A stretch of 64,000 nt of DNA from an uncultured Eubacteriales bacterium (GTDB lineage: Bacteria; Bacillota; Clostridia; Oscillospirales; Acutalibacteraceae), in assembly GCA_934464585.1 (NCBI GenBank), contig CAKSJY010000006.1, forward strand, positions 1 through 64,000, given 5' to 3'. The notes under the pieces are model-generated. The model searched no databases and was not told the origin of the DNA. It worked only from the letters and a program-made list of their open reading frames with translations. Shown here in pieces: positions 36,563 through 46,288 of this stretch (positions are counted from its first letter, which is position 1; each line of letters opens with the position of its first letter). Both the position numbers and the translations under genes were made by a program.

Positions 36563-37015
36563 TTAAAATGGTAAATCATCATCAATCGGTACTTCTTCAA
36601 AGTCTCCTATATTACCATTGGTATATGCCGGAGCACTTTGAACTTCTTGATTATTATTTGAAACTGCATATCCTGAATCATTGCTTGACTTTCCATGGAA
36701 AGACTCTGCAAAATGTACATTATCAGCAACAACTTCAAATGTTCTTCTATTATTTCCATCTTTATCTTGATATGAACCTGTTTGTATTGAACCTTCAACT
36801 GCAACAAGCTGACCTTTATGAAAATACTTACAAACAAACTCTGCTGTATTTCTCCAGGCAATTACATCAATAAAATCAGTCTTTCTTTCTTCACCCTGTC
36901 TTGCGTAATTTCTACCAACAGCAAGAGTGAATCTTGTCATTTCAATTCCAGATGTAGTATGTTTCAATTCCGGATCTGCTGTAAGCCTACCCATTAATAT
37001 TGCAGAATTTAACAT
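36563..37015 (-). CDS. ssb: Single-stranded DNA-binding protein
   Basis: A 150-residue OB-fold protein starting MLNSAILMGRLTADPEL. Conserved features are RFTLAVGR, DFIDVIAWRNTAEFV, GQLVAVEGSIQTGSYQD and the acidic tip DDDLPF that recruits repair and replication proteins. Located between rpsF and rpsR, the usual order. Confidence 0.96.
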   Translation of the reverse strand: MLNSAILMGRLTADPELKHTTSGIEMTRFTLAVGRNYARQGEERKTDFIDVIAWRNTAEFVCKYFHKGQLVAVEGSIQTGSYQDKDGNNRRTFEVVADNVHFAESFHGKSSNDSGYAVSNNNQEVQSAPAYTNGNIGDFEEVPIDDDLPF

Positions 37016-37027
37016 ACAAATTCCTCC

Positions 37028-37324
37028 TTAGGCCTCTTTTTTAACTATAAGAGAACGTAGAATACCGTCTGTAATCTTGCAAATACGGTCTAGTTCAGCA
37101 GGAAATTGAGCATCACTTTTAAAATTAAATAAAACATAATATGCTTCTGATTCCTTGTTGATTAAATATGCAAGCTTTCTCTTACCCCATTCATCAACGC
37201 CTTCAAAAACACCGTTCTTCTCAATTAAAGCCTGAAACTTTTCAATCATTGTTTTTATTTTTTCTTCACCTAACTTCAAAGAAAAAAGTATAACAGATTC
37301 ATAAGAATTTTGTATTTTTTCCAT
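37028..37324 (-). CDS. rpsF: 30S ribosomal protein S6
   Basis: A 98-residue protein from the ATG at 37322-37324 behind AAAAGGAGGTG; the longer open frame upstream is leader. Motifs: ESVILFSLKLGEEKI, GVDEWGKRKLAYLINKESEAYYVLFNFK and ILRSLIVKKE. First gene of the operon. The leader shows a hairpin GCCCCTA / TAGGGGC (about 37352-37371) followed by CCTAAT just before the ribosome site, which may be the S6:S18 autoregulatory site, but I could not confirm the motif. Confidence 0.95.
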   Translation of the reverse strand: MEKIQNSYESVILFSLKLGEEKIKTMIEKFQALIEKNGVFEGVDEWGKRKLAYLINKESEAYYVLFNFKSDAQFPAELDRICKITDGILRSLIVKKEA

Positions 37325-37501
37325 TCTATCGCACCTCCTTTTGGACATTAGGCCCCTAATCAAATAGGGGCAAGGATCATCGCCAGCGATATTTCGCGAC
37401 AATAATATATTTATTATAGCAAACAAATAGATATTAGTCAATACTGTTTTCAAAAATATACCATTAAATTAGATTCCATTTACAATATGTTATTAACCAA
37501 C

Positions 37502-37541
37502 AAAAGTGCTCCTAAGAGCATTAACTCTTAGGAGCACTTTC
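37502..37541 (-). terminator. Rho-independent terminator of galE
   Basis: AAAGTGCTCCTAAGAG pairs with CTCTTAGGAGCACTTT. Confidence 0.92.
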
Positions 37542-38558
37542 TTAACCTTTATACCCATTTGGATTCATAGATTGCCAACGCCAAGTATCTTCACACATTT
37601 TTCTTACATCACGCTTAGTATACCATCCTAGCTCATCCTTGGCCTTTTGCGGATTTGAATATACTTCTGCAAGATCTCCGGCTCTCCTTGGTCCTATAAT
37701 ATAATTTACTTTTTTACCTGAAACAGCCTCGAAAGCATCTACCAATTCTAAAACAGTATATCCATGGCCATTACCTAAGTTATATATATCTAAGCCTGTT
37801 GATGATAAAGCCCTGTCTATAGCTTTAATATGGCCCTCTGCCAAATCAACGACATGTATATAATCACGAACACAAGTACCGTCTTTTGTATCATAGTCAT
37901 CACCAAACACCGTAAGCTGTGGTAATTTACCAATAGCAACTCTTGAAATAAACGGCATTAGATTATTAGGTATTCCATTCGGGTCCTCACCGATTAATCC
38001 ACTTTCATGAGCACCAATAGGATTGAAATATCTTAATATAACAATACTCCATTCCGGATCAGATGCATATACATCCTTTAGAATTTCTTCCATAATATAT
38101 TTAGTTCTTCCATACGGATTGGATACATCTCCTGTTGGCATTTCTTCATTATATGGACATTGATTATAGCCATATACTGTCGCAGATGAACTAAACACAA
38201 TCTTTTTAACATTAAATTCTTTCATTACTTCGCAAATAGTAATAGTTCCAGAAATGTTATTATCATAATACTTTAAAGGTTGTTCACAAGATTCTCCAAC
38301 AGCCTTTAAACCTGCGAAATGTATAACAGCATCAATCTTATTTTCAGAAAATACCTTTCTTAAATCCTCTTTATTTCTAACGTCACACTCATAGTGTTTT
38401 ATAGATTTTCCTGTTATCTCCTTTAATCTATTGAAAACCTCAGGCGTACTATTTGAATAGTTATCTAAAATAACAACATCATATCCTGCATTTATTAATT
38501 CTACACAAGTATGGCTACCTATATATCCGGCTCCACCAGCTAGCAATATTGTAGACAT
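37542..38558 (-). CDS. galE: UDP-glucose 4-epimerase
   Basis: A 338-residue short-chain dehydrogenase-type epimerase that interconverts UDP-glucose and UDP-galactose. NAD-binding ILLAGGAGYIGSHTC, active-site SSSATVYG and YGRTKYIME (Tyr-x3-Lys), RYFNPIGAH, and the C-terminal GRRAGDLAEVYSNP are characteristic of GalE. Start at the ATG behind GAGGAGG; five codons of upstream open frame are rejected. Supplies sugar nucleotides for surface glycans. Confidence 0.95.
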   Translation of the reverse strand: MSTILLAGGAGYIGSHTCVELINAGYDVVILDNYSNSTPEVFNRLKEITGKSIKHYECDVRNKEDLRKVFSENKIDAVIHFAGLKAVGESCEQPLKYYDNNISGTITICEVMKEFNVKKIVFSSSATVYGYNQCPYNEEMPTGDVSNPYGRTKYIMEEILKDVYASDPEWSIVILRYFNPIGAHESGLIGEDPNGIPNNLMPFISRVAIGKLPQLTVFGDDYDTKDGTCVRDYIHVVDLAEGHIKAIDRALSSTGLDIYNLGNGHGYTVLELVDAFEAVSGKKVNYIIGPRRAGDLAEVYSNPQKAKDELGWYTKRDVRKMCEDTWRWQSMNPNGYKG

Positions 38559-38689
38559 AATATTCCTCCTCAAATTAGATTTATATCATTATATTACCTA
38601 ATTTACTTTTTTTCAAGTTTTTTATCTTTATTAAAATATAAGAGGATTCTAAATATCTATTATGTCCTCAATCTGAAATGCAAAAAGCA

Positions 38690-39271
38690 TTAATTAGAAG
38701 CAGTAGTATTAGCGTTGTCTACTCCACTTATCCAGCATTTATAACACATTGCCTTATACTTTTCATTTCCGCCTATATCAATCTGATTACCTTTATAAAC
38801 AATTTTATCATTTTGTATTCTGGCATTCATAATAGCCTTTTTTCCGCAATTACACATAGACGGAATTTCCCTTATCGTATCCGCCAATTCTATAATCCTT
38901 TTGCTTCCCTCAAAAAGATTTCCCATATAATCGGTTTTCAAACCGTAGCACATAACCATAATTCCACTTAAAGTTAAATCACGCAATTCCTCTACCTGCA
39001 ATGCTGTTAAGAATTGCGCTTCATCGACAATAATAATATCAATATCTTTATATGGTTCAATTATTTCTTTTATAGTTTTATCTTGATCTATTATTAAAGC
39101 ATCGCACGATATTCCGACTCTTGATTTAACAGTTATTTTTCCATCACGATTGTCTATACTTGGTTTTATCAAAAGCACCCTTTTACCATGCTCTTCAAAG
39201 CTAAACTTTTTCATAAGTGCATTAGCTGTTTTACTGGAACCCATTACTCCATAATAGTAGTACATTTTCAT
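38690..39271 (-). CDS. tdk: Thymidine kinase (type II)
   Basis: A 193-residue salvage kinase. The P-loop reads YYYGVMGSSKTANAL (Ser in place of the usual Gly before Lys, which I recall in a Firmicute subgroup), Walker B IIIVDEAQFL with the catalytic Glu, the lid region, and a C-terminal zinc ribbon (CNCGKKA, CYKCW). Phosphorylates thymidine to dTMP. The start is 15 bases downstream of the ACT-domain gene on the same strand, so it may belong to the DAP operon transcript. Confidence 0.9.
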   Translation of the reverse strand: MKMYYYYGVMGSSKTANALMKKFSFEEHGKRVLLIKPSIDNRDGKITVKSRVGISCDALIIDQDKTIKEIIEPYKDIDIIIVDEAQFLTALQVEELRDLTLSGIMVMCYGLKTDYMGNLFEGSKRIIELADTIREIPSMCNCGKKAIMNARIQNDKIVYKGNQIDIGGNEKYKAMCYKCWISGVDNANTTASN

Positions 39272-39286
39272 ATTTTAGTTTCCATC

Positions 39287-39742
39287 CTATATAAATTTCA
39301 TTATTGATTCTATAACTTCCTTTTCAGACGCAGTATCTACTAATACAGATATTTCAACCTCTGATGTTGTAACTAACCTTAAGTCTATATTCGTTGATGC
39401 AATAGATCTAAAAATTTTTGCTGCAAATCCCGGAGAATCTTCCATAGATTCATCAAATATTGAGATTTTGCAATTGCCGCTACAAACAGTAGATTTAATC
39501 TCTGTATTCTTTTTTATTTCTGCTATGTATTCGAGTATCCCGCTTAGGTCATCGTCATTTATTGTAAACGATACACCAGTTAATGCTCCCTGTGATGGAG
39601 ACAGTGATATCATATCTACATTAATACCCCTTTGACCTATCTCGTCAAACATAGACGCTAAAAAATCTAAATTATATCTAATATTTTTAAATTCAACAAG
39701 AGTTACATCTTCATCAACAGTTATCGATGGTTTACTACTCAC
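39287..39742 (-). CDS. ACT-domain protein related to the regulatory half of aspartate kinase
   Basis: A 151-residue protein from a GTG (39740-39742) behind AGGAGGGG. Two ACT domains: VTLVEFKNIRYNLDFLASMFDEIGQRGINVDMISLS (described by its positions ~14-90) and KISIFDESMEDSPGFAAKIFRSIA with the final NIDLRLVTTSEVEISVLVD. The SGNCKISIF...PGFAAKIF...T.SEVEISVLV pattern is that of the C-terminal lysine- or threonine-sensing part of aspartate kinase. No kinase domain is present. It overlaps the dapB stop region and is in the asd-dapA-dapB operon, so it may sense lysine or a pathway intermediate. Confidence 0.82.
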   Translation of the reverse strand: MSSKPSITVDEDVTLVEFKNIRYNLDFLASMFDEIGQRGINVDMISLSPSQGALTGVSFTINDDDLSGILEYIAEIKKNTEIKSTVCSGNCKISIFDESMEDSPGFAAKIFRSIASTNIDLRLVTTSEVEISVLVDTASEKEVIESIMKFI

Positions 39743-39752
39743 CAAACCCCTC

Positions 39753-40511
39753 CTATTTTTCTGAAAGCATATCACTCATATTGTAAAGCCCTGCAGGTTT
39801 CTTGGATAAGTATTTTGCAGCATTAATAGATCCTACTGCAAATATTTCCTTAGATTGAGCCGAATGTGAAATAGTAAGTAGTTCATCATGAGACGCAAAT
39901 ATAACCTCATGTTCCCCTACTATTGTACCCCCACGTACAGAATGTATACCAATCTCATTCTTATTTCTTGCTCTTCTGTAAGAGTGTCTGTCATAAACAT
40001 ATTGATAATCCTCTTCTGAAGATTTAGATATAGCGTCAGCTATCATTAACGCTGTACCGCTTGGGGCATCTATCTTTTGGTTATGATGTTTTTCTATTAT
40101 TTCTATATCAGCAGATTTTCCAAAAACGCTGGCAGCTTTTTTAGCTAATTCTATAATCAAATTTATTCCTAAAGACATATTTCCGGAATAAAAAATAGGA
40201 AATTTCTTAGAAGCCTCATGTATATTATTAATCTCACTTTTTGAAAAACCTGTTGTGCATAAAACCAACGGCATTTTTTTCAAAGAGCAAAAAGATATTA
40301 AATCTTTTAGTGCAGCAGGATTAGAAAAATCTATAATTACATCTGCGTCTATATTTATATCCAAAGCTGATTTGTATACAGGAAAGCTAGCGTTTATATT
40401 ATCACAAACATCAATACCGCCTACAACTTCACAATCAGGCATCTCCTTTACACATTCCGCAATTATTTTACCCATCTTTCCAAAGCATCCACTTATTATT
40501 ATTCTTGTCAT
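39753..40511 (-). CDS. dapB: 4-hydroxy-tetrahydrodipicolinate reductase
   Basis: A 252-residue NAD(P)H-dependent enzyme of the DAP/lysine pathway. GCFGKMGKII (nucleotide-binding), IIDFSNPAALKDL, CTTGFSK, FYSGNMSLGIN, the catalytic EKHHNQKIDAPSGTA and RGGTIVGEHEV match DapB. It starts 24 bases after dapA and its 3' end overlaps the open frame of the ACT-domain gene. Confidence 0.96.
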   Translation of the reverse strand: MTRIIISGCFGKMGKIIAECVKEMPDCEVVGGIDVCDNINASFPVYKSALDINIDADVIIDFSNPAALKDLISFCSLKKMPLVLCTTGFSKSEINNIHEASKKFPIFYSGNMSLGINLIIELAKKAASVFGKSADIEIIEKHHNQKIDAPSGTALMIADAISKSSEEDYQYVYDRHSYRRARNKNEIGIHSVRGGTIVGEHEVIFASHDELLTISHSAQSKEIFAVGSINAAKYLSKKPAGLYNMSDMLSEK

Positions 40512-40535
40512 CTTAAAATTCCTTTATATATCTAA

Positions 40536-41426
40536 TTATTTTATAAGCATATATTCACGCAAAACTTCTTTTAACTTATTCATCTTATCTTCCGGCATAT
40601 CATCAAGAGGCATTCTGCATCTACCACAGTCAAAGCCCATTAGATTCATAGCCTGTTTTACTGGAATAGGATTAACATCAGAAAACATTGCATTCATCAA
40701 TTTCAAATATTCAAGTTGTATTTTAGCAGCCTCTTTAATATTGCCATTTAAACAATTTTCTGTAAGTTGGTGTGACTTTTCAGGACAAATATTTGCAAAT
40801 ACTGATATTACCCCTATTCCACCTAAAGACATAATCGGTACTGTTTGATCATCGTTTCCGGAATATACCGAAAGATTATCGCCACAAAGTGCAATCGTTT
40901 CAGCCACAGAACTCATATCACCATTAGCCTCTTTAGTAGCCACAATATTTTCATGTTTTGAAAGTTCCAAATATGTCTCAGGTTTTATATTTACTCCTGT
41001 CCTAGATGGAACATTATATAGAATAATCGGTAAATTTACTGAATCTGCAATATAGTTATAGTGGCGTATTAAACCATTTTGAGAGGTCTTATTATAATAT
41101 GGAGTTACAACTAAAAGTCCGTCAACACCAATATTTTGGGCCTCTTTTGAAAGCTCTACCGAATACATAGTATTATTACTACCTGTTCCTGCAACAATAG
41201 GTATTCTTCCGTTTACCTTATCTACAGCAAATTTTATTACTTCACAACGTTCCTTATGGCTCATTGTTGCTGATTCACCGGTTGTACCGCAAATTATTAT
41301 TGCATCGGTTTTGTTCTCGATTTGATTTTCAAGCAATCTTTCCAACAAAGTATAGTTCACTTCTCCTGATTCTTTCATAGGAGTTATCAAAGCTACACCG
41401 GAACCTCTAAATATATTTTTTTTCAT
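40536..41426 (-). CDS. dapA: 4-hydroxy-tetrahydrodipicolinate synthase
   Basis: A 296-residue TIM-barrel aldolase condensing pyruvate with aspartate semialdehyde. GTTGESATMSH, VVTPYYNK, ILYNVPSRTG (catalytic Tyr) and VATKEANGD (Schiff-base Lys near 164) are present. Between asd and dapB in the lysine/DAP operon. Confidence 0.96.
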   Translation of the reverse strand: MKKNIFRGSGVALITPMKESGEVNYTLLERLLENQIENKTDAIIICGTTGESATMSHKERCEVIKFAVDKVNGRIPIVAGTGSNNTMYSVELSKEAQNIGVDGLLVVTPYYNKTSQNGLIRHYNYIADSVNLPIILYNVPSRTGVNIKPETYLELSKHENIVATKEANGDMSSVAETIALCGDNLSVYSGNDDQTVPIMSLGGIGVISVFANICPEKSHQLTENCLNGNIKEAAKIQLEYLKLMNAMFSDVNPIPVKQAMNLMGFDCGRCRMPLDDMPEDKMNKLKEVLREYMLIK

Positions 41427-41468
41427 ACAACAAAACCTCCAAAAATTTATTATCTATTAATTAAGCTA

Positions 41469-42548
41469 TTATTTTATATATCCTTCCGCACAAAGTAACT
41501 CTGCCATCAAAATTGCTCCGCCAGCTGCGCCTCTTATGGTGTTATGCGACATACACACAAATTTATAATCGTACTGGGAATCTTCTCTTAATCTTCCAAT
41601 AGATACAGCCATACCATTTTCAAGATTTCTTTGCAACTTTATTTGTGGCATATTATCTTCATTAAAATAGTGTAAAAATTTCTTTGGCGCACTTGGTAAG
41701 CCTAGCTCCTGCGGTCTTCCTTTATACTCATTCCATCTTTTAAGTATTTCGTCTCTTTCTACCTTTTTATCGAACGAAACAAATACTGCTGCAGTGTGAC
41801 CATCACTAACAGGAACTCTAAAGCATTGGGATGTTATATTTGGAGAAACAGCATTTACTATCTTATCTCCTTCAATTTTACCCCAAATCTTCAAAGGCTC
41901 TTGTTCAGACTTTTCTTCCTCTCCACCTATATATGGGATAAGGTTATCTACCATTTCTGGCCAAGAACTAAATGTTTTTCCCGCTCCGGATATAGCTTGA
42001 TATGTACAAGCCAAAACTTTACTTACTGATAAGTCCATTAACGGATGTATTGCTGGAACATAGCACTGAAGTGAACAATTAGACTTAACCGCAATAAAAC
42101 CCCTTTTTGTATTTAATCTTTTTCTTTGTGAATCGATAATTTTAATATGATCAGCGTTTATCTCCGGTATTATCATAGGTACATCAGGTGTCGATCTATG
42201 TGCACTGTTATTAGATAATACAGGACATTCTTTTTTAGCGTATGCCTCTTCAAGTAGTTTTATTTCGTCCTTTTTCATATCCACGGCACAAAAAACAAAG
42301 TCTACCTTAGAAACTATCTCATCAATATCTTTTAATATATCATAGACTATAGCATCTTTTATATTTTTCGGAATATCTGATTGCATCGACCATCTTCCGT
42401 TTAGTGCTTCCTCATATGTTTTTCCTGCAGAGCGTGAACTTGCTGCCAAAACTGTAACTTCAAACCACGGATGATTTTCAAGCAACGAAATAAATCTTTG
42501 CCCTACTGTCCCCGTAGCACCTAATATACCTACACTATATTTTTTCAT
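41469..42548 (-). CDS. asd: Aspartate-semialdehyde dehydrogenase, archaeal/fungal-type branch
   Basis: A 359-residue NADP-dependent enzyme. GILGATGTVGQRFISLLENHP at the N-terminus (positions 8-28), VVFCAVDM-like segments, SNNSAHR, the catalytic cysteine in KSNCSLQCYVP, and QAISGAGK match the branch typified by methanogen and fungal enzymes rather than the usual bacterial one. First gene of asd-dapA-dapB-ACT; makes the substrate for dapA. Confidence 0.92.
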   Translation of the reverse strand: MKKYSVGILGATGTVGQRFISLLENHPWFEVTVLAASSRSAGKTYEEALNGRWSMQSDIPKNIKDAIVYDILKDIDEIVSKVDFVFCAVDMKKDEIKLLEEAYAKKECPVLSNNSAHRSTPDVPMIIPEINADHIKIIDSQRKRLNTKRGFIAVKSNCSLQCYVPAIHPLMDLSVSKVLACTYQAISGAGKTFSSWPEMVDNLIPYIGGEEEKSEQEPLKIWGKIEGDKIVNAVSPNITSQCFRVPVSDGHTAAVFVSFDKKVERDEILKRWNEYKGRPQELGLPSAPKKFLHYFNEDNMPQIKLQRNLENGMAVSIGRLREDSQYDYKFVCMSHNTIRGAAGGAILMAELLCAEGYIK

Positions 42549-42582
42549 ATGAAGTTACCTCCAAAAATCATTAAATTTAATT

Positions 42583-42618
42583 AATACCTAACAGATATAA
42601 GTATCTGCTGTGGTATTG
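42583..42618 (-). promoter_or_regulatory. Leader hairpin upstream of asd
   Basis: AATACC...CAGATA...TATCTG...GGTATT forms an imperfect stem 35 bases before the asd start. No lysine riboswitch core was recognised. Possible attenuator or mRNA stabiliser. Confidence 0.35.
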
Positions 42619-42776
42619 AATTTATCTACATAATAAACTATAATATAAGTATTATAATTTTGTTATATGTCATAATTTTGTAAACTTATCATACAGACTT
42701 AAATATATCATTATTTAAAATAGATGTCAATTTCAAATTGTACATAACTTTGTTTTAACACAGTCAGGAGATACAC

Positions 42777-43802
42777 ATGCAAACAAGTGATTTTTTTTAT
42801 GAGCTTCCAAACGAACTCATTGCTCAAACACCAATAGAACCAAGAGATCATTCAAGATTAATGATTCTAGATAAAAACAGTGGTGAAATACGTCATAAAC
42901 ATTTTTATGATATTGTGAATGAGTTTATGCCCGGAGACTGCTTAATATTAAATGATTCCAGAGTTCTTCCTGCAAGAATATATGGAATAAAAGACGAAAC
43001 AAATGCAAAAGTTGAATTTCTTCTTTTAGAAGAAAAGGAGAAAGATACTTGGGAAGCTTTAGCAGGCCCGGGAAAGAAAGCTAAACCCGGTACTTCATTT
43101 ACCTTCCCTGGAAGTTCACTAAAGGCTACTGTACTTGAAGTAACCGAAGCCGGAAATAGGATAGTTAAATTTACATACGAGGGCAATTTTTATTCTGAGC
43201 TCGAAAAAGTCGGTCAAATGCCACTACCTCACTATATTACTAAAACACTTGAAGATAAAGAGCGATATCAAACGGTATATTCTCATGAACTTGGATCTGC
43301 CGCTGCACCAACTGCCGGTCTTCATTTTACAAACGAAATATTAGAGACATTAAAAGAAAAGGGCGTTAATATCGGTTTTGTTACACTACATGTAGGTTTA
43401 GGCACCTTCAGACCAGTAAAAGCTAAAGAAATAACCGACCATAAAATGCATACAGAACATTACGAAATTTCAAAACAAACCGCAGATCTCATAAACAAAA
43501 CTAAAGCCAATGGACATAGAGTTTTCGCTGTAGGCACAACAAGCTGCCGAACATTGGAGTCTGTATATCAAAAAGAAGGAAAAATAACAGAAAGTCACGG
43601 GTATACAGATATTTTCATATATCCGGGATATAAATTCAATGTATTAGATGGTCTTATAACAAACTTCCATCTACCTGAAAGTACATTGATTATGTTAGTA
43701 TCGGCATTTGCCGGATACGAAAATACTATGAATGCATATAAAATCGCTGTCGAAGAAAAATATAGATTTTTCAGTTTCGGAGACGCAATGCTTATTAAAT
43801 AA
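42777..43802 (+). CDS. queA: S-adenosylmethionine:tRNA ribosyltransferase-isomerase
   Basis: A 341-residue enzyme of queuosine synthesis that adds the epoxycyclopentane ring from SAM to preQ1-t[26 protein letters not shown] near the N-terminus, [13 protein letters not shown], the segment [24 protein letters not shown] and [16 protein letters not shown] are typical. tgt follows 16 bases downstream. Confidence 0.96.
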   Translation: MQTSDFFYELPNELIAQTPIEPRDHSRLMILDKNSGEIRHKHFYDIVNEFMPGDCLILNDSRVLPARIYGIKDETNAKVEFLLLEEKEKDTWEALAGPGKKAKPGTSFTFPGSSLKATVLEVTEAGNRIVKFTYEGNFYSELEKVGQMPLPHYITKTLEDKERYQTVYSHELGSAAAPTAGLHFTNEILETLKEKGVNIGFVTLHVGLGTFRPVKAKEITDHKMHTEHYEISKQTADLINKTKANGHRVFAVGTTSCRTLESVYQKEGKITESHGYTDIFIYPGYKFNVLDGLITNFHLPESTLIMLVSAFAGYENTMNAYKIAVEEKYRFFSFGDAMLIK

Positions 43803-43812
43803 ATTGGAGTAA

Positions 43813-44949
<1,137 letters not shown>

Positions 44950-45060
44950 GCCAAATCTGCTATAAATTCTAATCTTAGATAAGTTAAACTTAAACGCATA
45001 TCTTCACCGTAATACTCGTCAAAATTACTATTATATATGGGTGAAAATATATCACGTATG

Positions 45061-45089
45061 TTGAATTGTTTGTATTTTTTAACTATAAT
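45061..45089 (+). promoter_or_regulatory. Promoter of the XRE regulator gene
   Basis: TTGAAT (45061-45066), 17-base spacer, TATAAT (45084-45089), about 35 bases before the ATG. Confidence 0.75.
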
Positions 45090-45124
45090 TTATGTAGTGT
45101 ATTTTTTACAAAGAAGGTGTGGAC

Positions 45125-45532
45125 ATGCTATCATTTACTTTAAAAAAGCTTCGTAAAAACAGTGGCTATACCCAACAACAAATCGCAGAAGCATTGAATA
45201 TCGATCGATCAACTTATGCATATTATGAATCAGGTAAAACTACTCCAGATATTAACACAATAATTAAACTATCAAAAATCTTCAATGTCCCATACACTGA
45301 CATATTTGAAAACGAGGAGAATTTTTTCACTTCATGTGTAAGTGATGTGGAATATGATCAAGACAAAATGTTCCAACAGTTTTGTCATAAGCAAAATACG
45401 CATATCTACGATCTTACAAAAAAAGAGCAACAAATGCTCATAGGGTTTCGGCTTTTATCAAAATCTTCACAAGATAAGATTTTAAATGATATTTACGATA
45501 TGACTAAAAATTTATCTAAGAAGAAGCTTTAA
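45125..45532 (+). CDS. XRE-family helix-turn-helix regulator
   Basis: About 135 residues from the ATG at 45125 behind AGAAGG; a GTG two codons upstream overlaps that site. The N-terminal ~65 residues are a Cro/CI-type domain (LKKLRKNSGYTQQQIAEALN, STYAYYESGKTTPD, IIKLSKIFNVPYTDIFE). The C-terminal half (KKEQQMLIGFRLLSKSSQDKI) is helical. Target unknown; the neighbouring aromatic-acid exporter-like gene has a terminator between. Confidence 0.88.
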   Translation: MLSFTLKKLRKNSGYTQQQIAEALNIDRSTYAYYESGKTTPDINTIIKLSKIFNVPYTDIFENEENFFTSCVSDVEYDQDKMFQQFCHKQNTHIYDLTKKEQQMLIGFRLLSKSSQDKILNDIYDMTKNLSKKKL

Positions 45533-45547
45533 TTTTTATTAAAAAAC

Positions 45548-45586
45548 AAAACTGTAATGCCATAAATTGGTACTGCAGTTTTTTGC
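45548..45586 (+). terminator. Rho-independent terminator of the XRE gene
   Basis: AAAACTG...CAGTTTT with inner TGCCA/TGGTA pairing, followed by TTTTTG. Confidence 0.8.
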
Positions 45587-45629
45587 ATTTATTTTGTTAT
45601 TATTTAATAATTATATGGAGGAGTATTCT

Positions 45630-46130
45630 TTGAAGATTAACACCCACTATAAACTTGGTGGAAGAGCTATTAAAACAGCCTTGTCTGTATCACTTTGTAT
45701 TTTTATTTCTTTTGTATTTGGCCGAGAGGATGCCTTCTTTGCATCTATCGCCGCTATGATTTGTATGCAGCAAACATATGACAAAACATTTAAGGTTGGC
45801 TTAAACCGTTTTATCGGTACACTGCTTGGCGGTATAATTGGATATGCTGTTTTAGAAATAATATGTCTATTTCCGTATTATAGCAATTTACTCGATATGT
45901 TTATTGCACCATTGTGTATTCTTGTAATGATATATATATGTAATACAACAAACCGAAAAGAGTCTATAATTATAGGCTGTATTGTTTTGGTAAGTATAGT
46001 AGCAAGCCCAGAAAAAAACCCTAACGACAGCTTACTATATGTTGTAAACAGAGTAATTGATACAACTATTGGAATAATAGTAGCAATGGCTATTAATTTT
46101 TTTGGCCTACCAAATAAGAATAAGTCTTAA
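45630..46130 (+). CDS. Aromatic acid exporter family (FUSC/ArAE-like) membrane protein
   Basis: About 166 residues from the TTG at 45630, eight bases after GGAGG; the ATG at 45615 contains that site. Five or six membrane spans. The start GGRAIKTALSVSLCIFISFVFG and FFASIAAMICMQQTYDKTFKVGLNRFIGTLLGGIIGY (positions ~30-75) match the N-terminal ArAE_1 domain of Firmicute YgaE/YqjA-type proteins. The usual C-terminal cytoplasmic domain is absent, so it is a short form. Substrate unknown. Confidence 0.82.
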   Translation: MKINTHYKLGGRAIKTALSVSLCIFISFVFGREDAFFASIAAMICMQQTYDKTFKVGLNRFIGTLLGGIIGYAVLEIICLFPYYSNLLDMFIAPLCILVMIYICNTTNRKESIIIGCIVLVSIVASPEKNPNDSLLYVVNRVIDTTIGIIVAMAINFFGLPNKNKS

Positions 46131-46134
46131 CAAC

Positions 46135-46158
46135 ACATTCTATCATATGATAGAATGT
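46135..46158. other. Perfect 24-base palindrome
   Basis: ACATTCTATCAT / ATGATAGAATGT without loop or T tract, six bases after the exporter-like gene. It may be an operator for a dimeric regulator or a cruciform; no terminator tail is present. Confidence 0.5.
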
Positions 46159-46205
46159 AGCCGTTAAAATACTTATATATCTATGCAATTATATTCGTGT
46201 ATTTT

Positions 46206-46253
46206 TCAGGCTTTTCCTCCTACTTCCCTGAGGCAAAGGCCTGATTTGATTTT
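46206..46253 (+). terminator. Terminator-like hairpin before trpB2
   Basis: TCAGGCTTT pairs with AAAGGCCTGA around an inner CCTC/GAGG stem and is followed by TTTGATTTT. It may end the exporter-like transcript or act as a trpB2 leader attenuator. No T-box specifier or antiterminator sequence was found. Confidence 0.6.
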
Positions 46254-46288
46254 AACATAGTTTTATTTATTTGAAAGGAGAATTGCGT

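Noticed and set aside
38690..39271. Loss of function of thymidine kinase because the P-loop reads GSSKT
   Set aside because: All other motifs (DEAQFL, zinc cysteines) are intact, and the same P-loop variant seems usual in a subgroup of Firmicute enzymes.
42549..42776. Lysine riboswitch upstream of asd
   Set aside because: The intergenic region is AT-rich with one small hairpin and lacks the multi-helix lysine riboswitch core.
46131..46288. T-box leader before trpB2
   Set aside because: No specifier stem or conserved T-box sequence; only a terminator-like hairpin and a palindrome are present.
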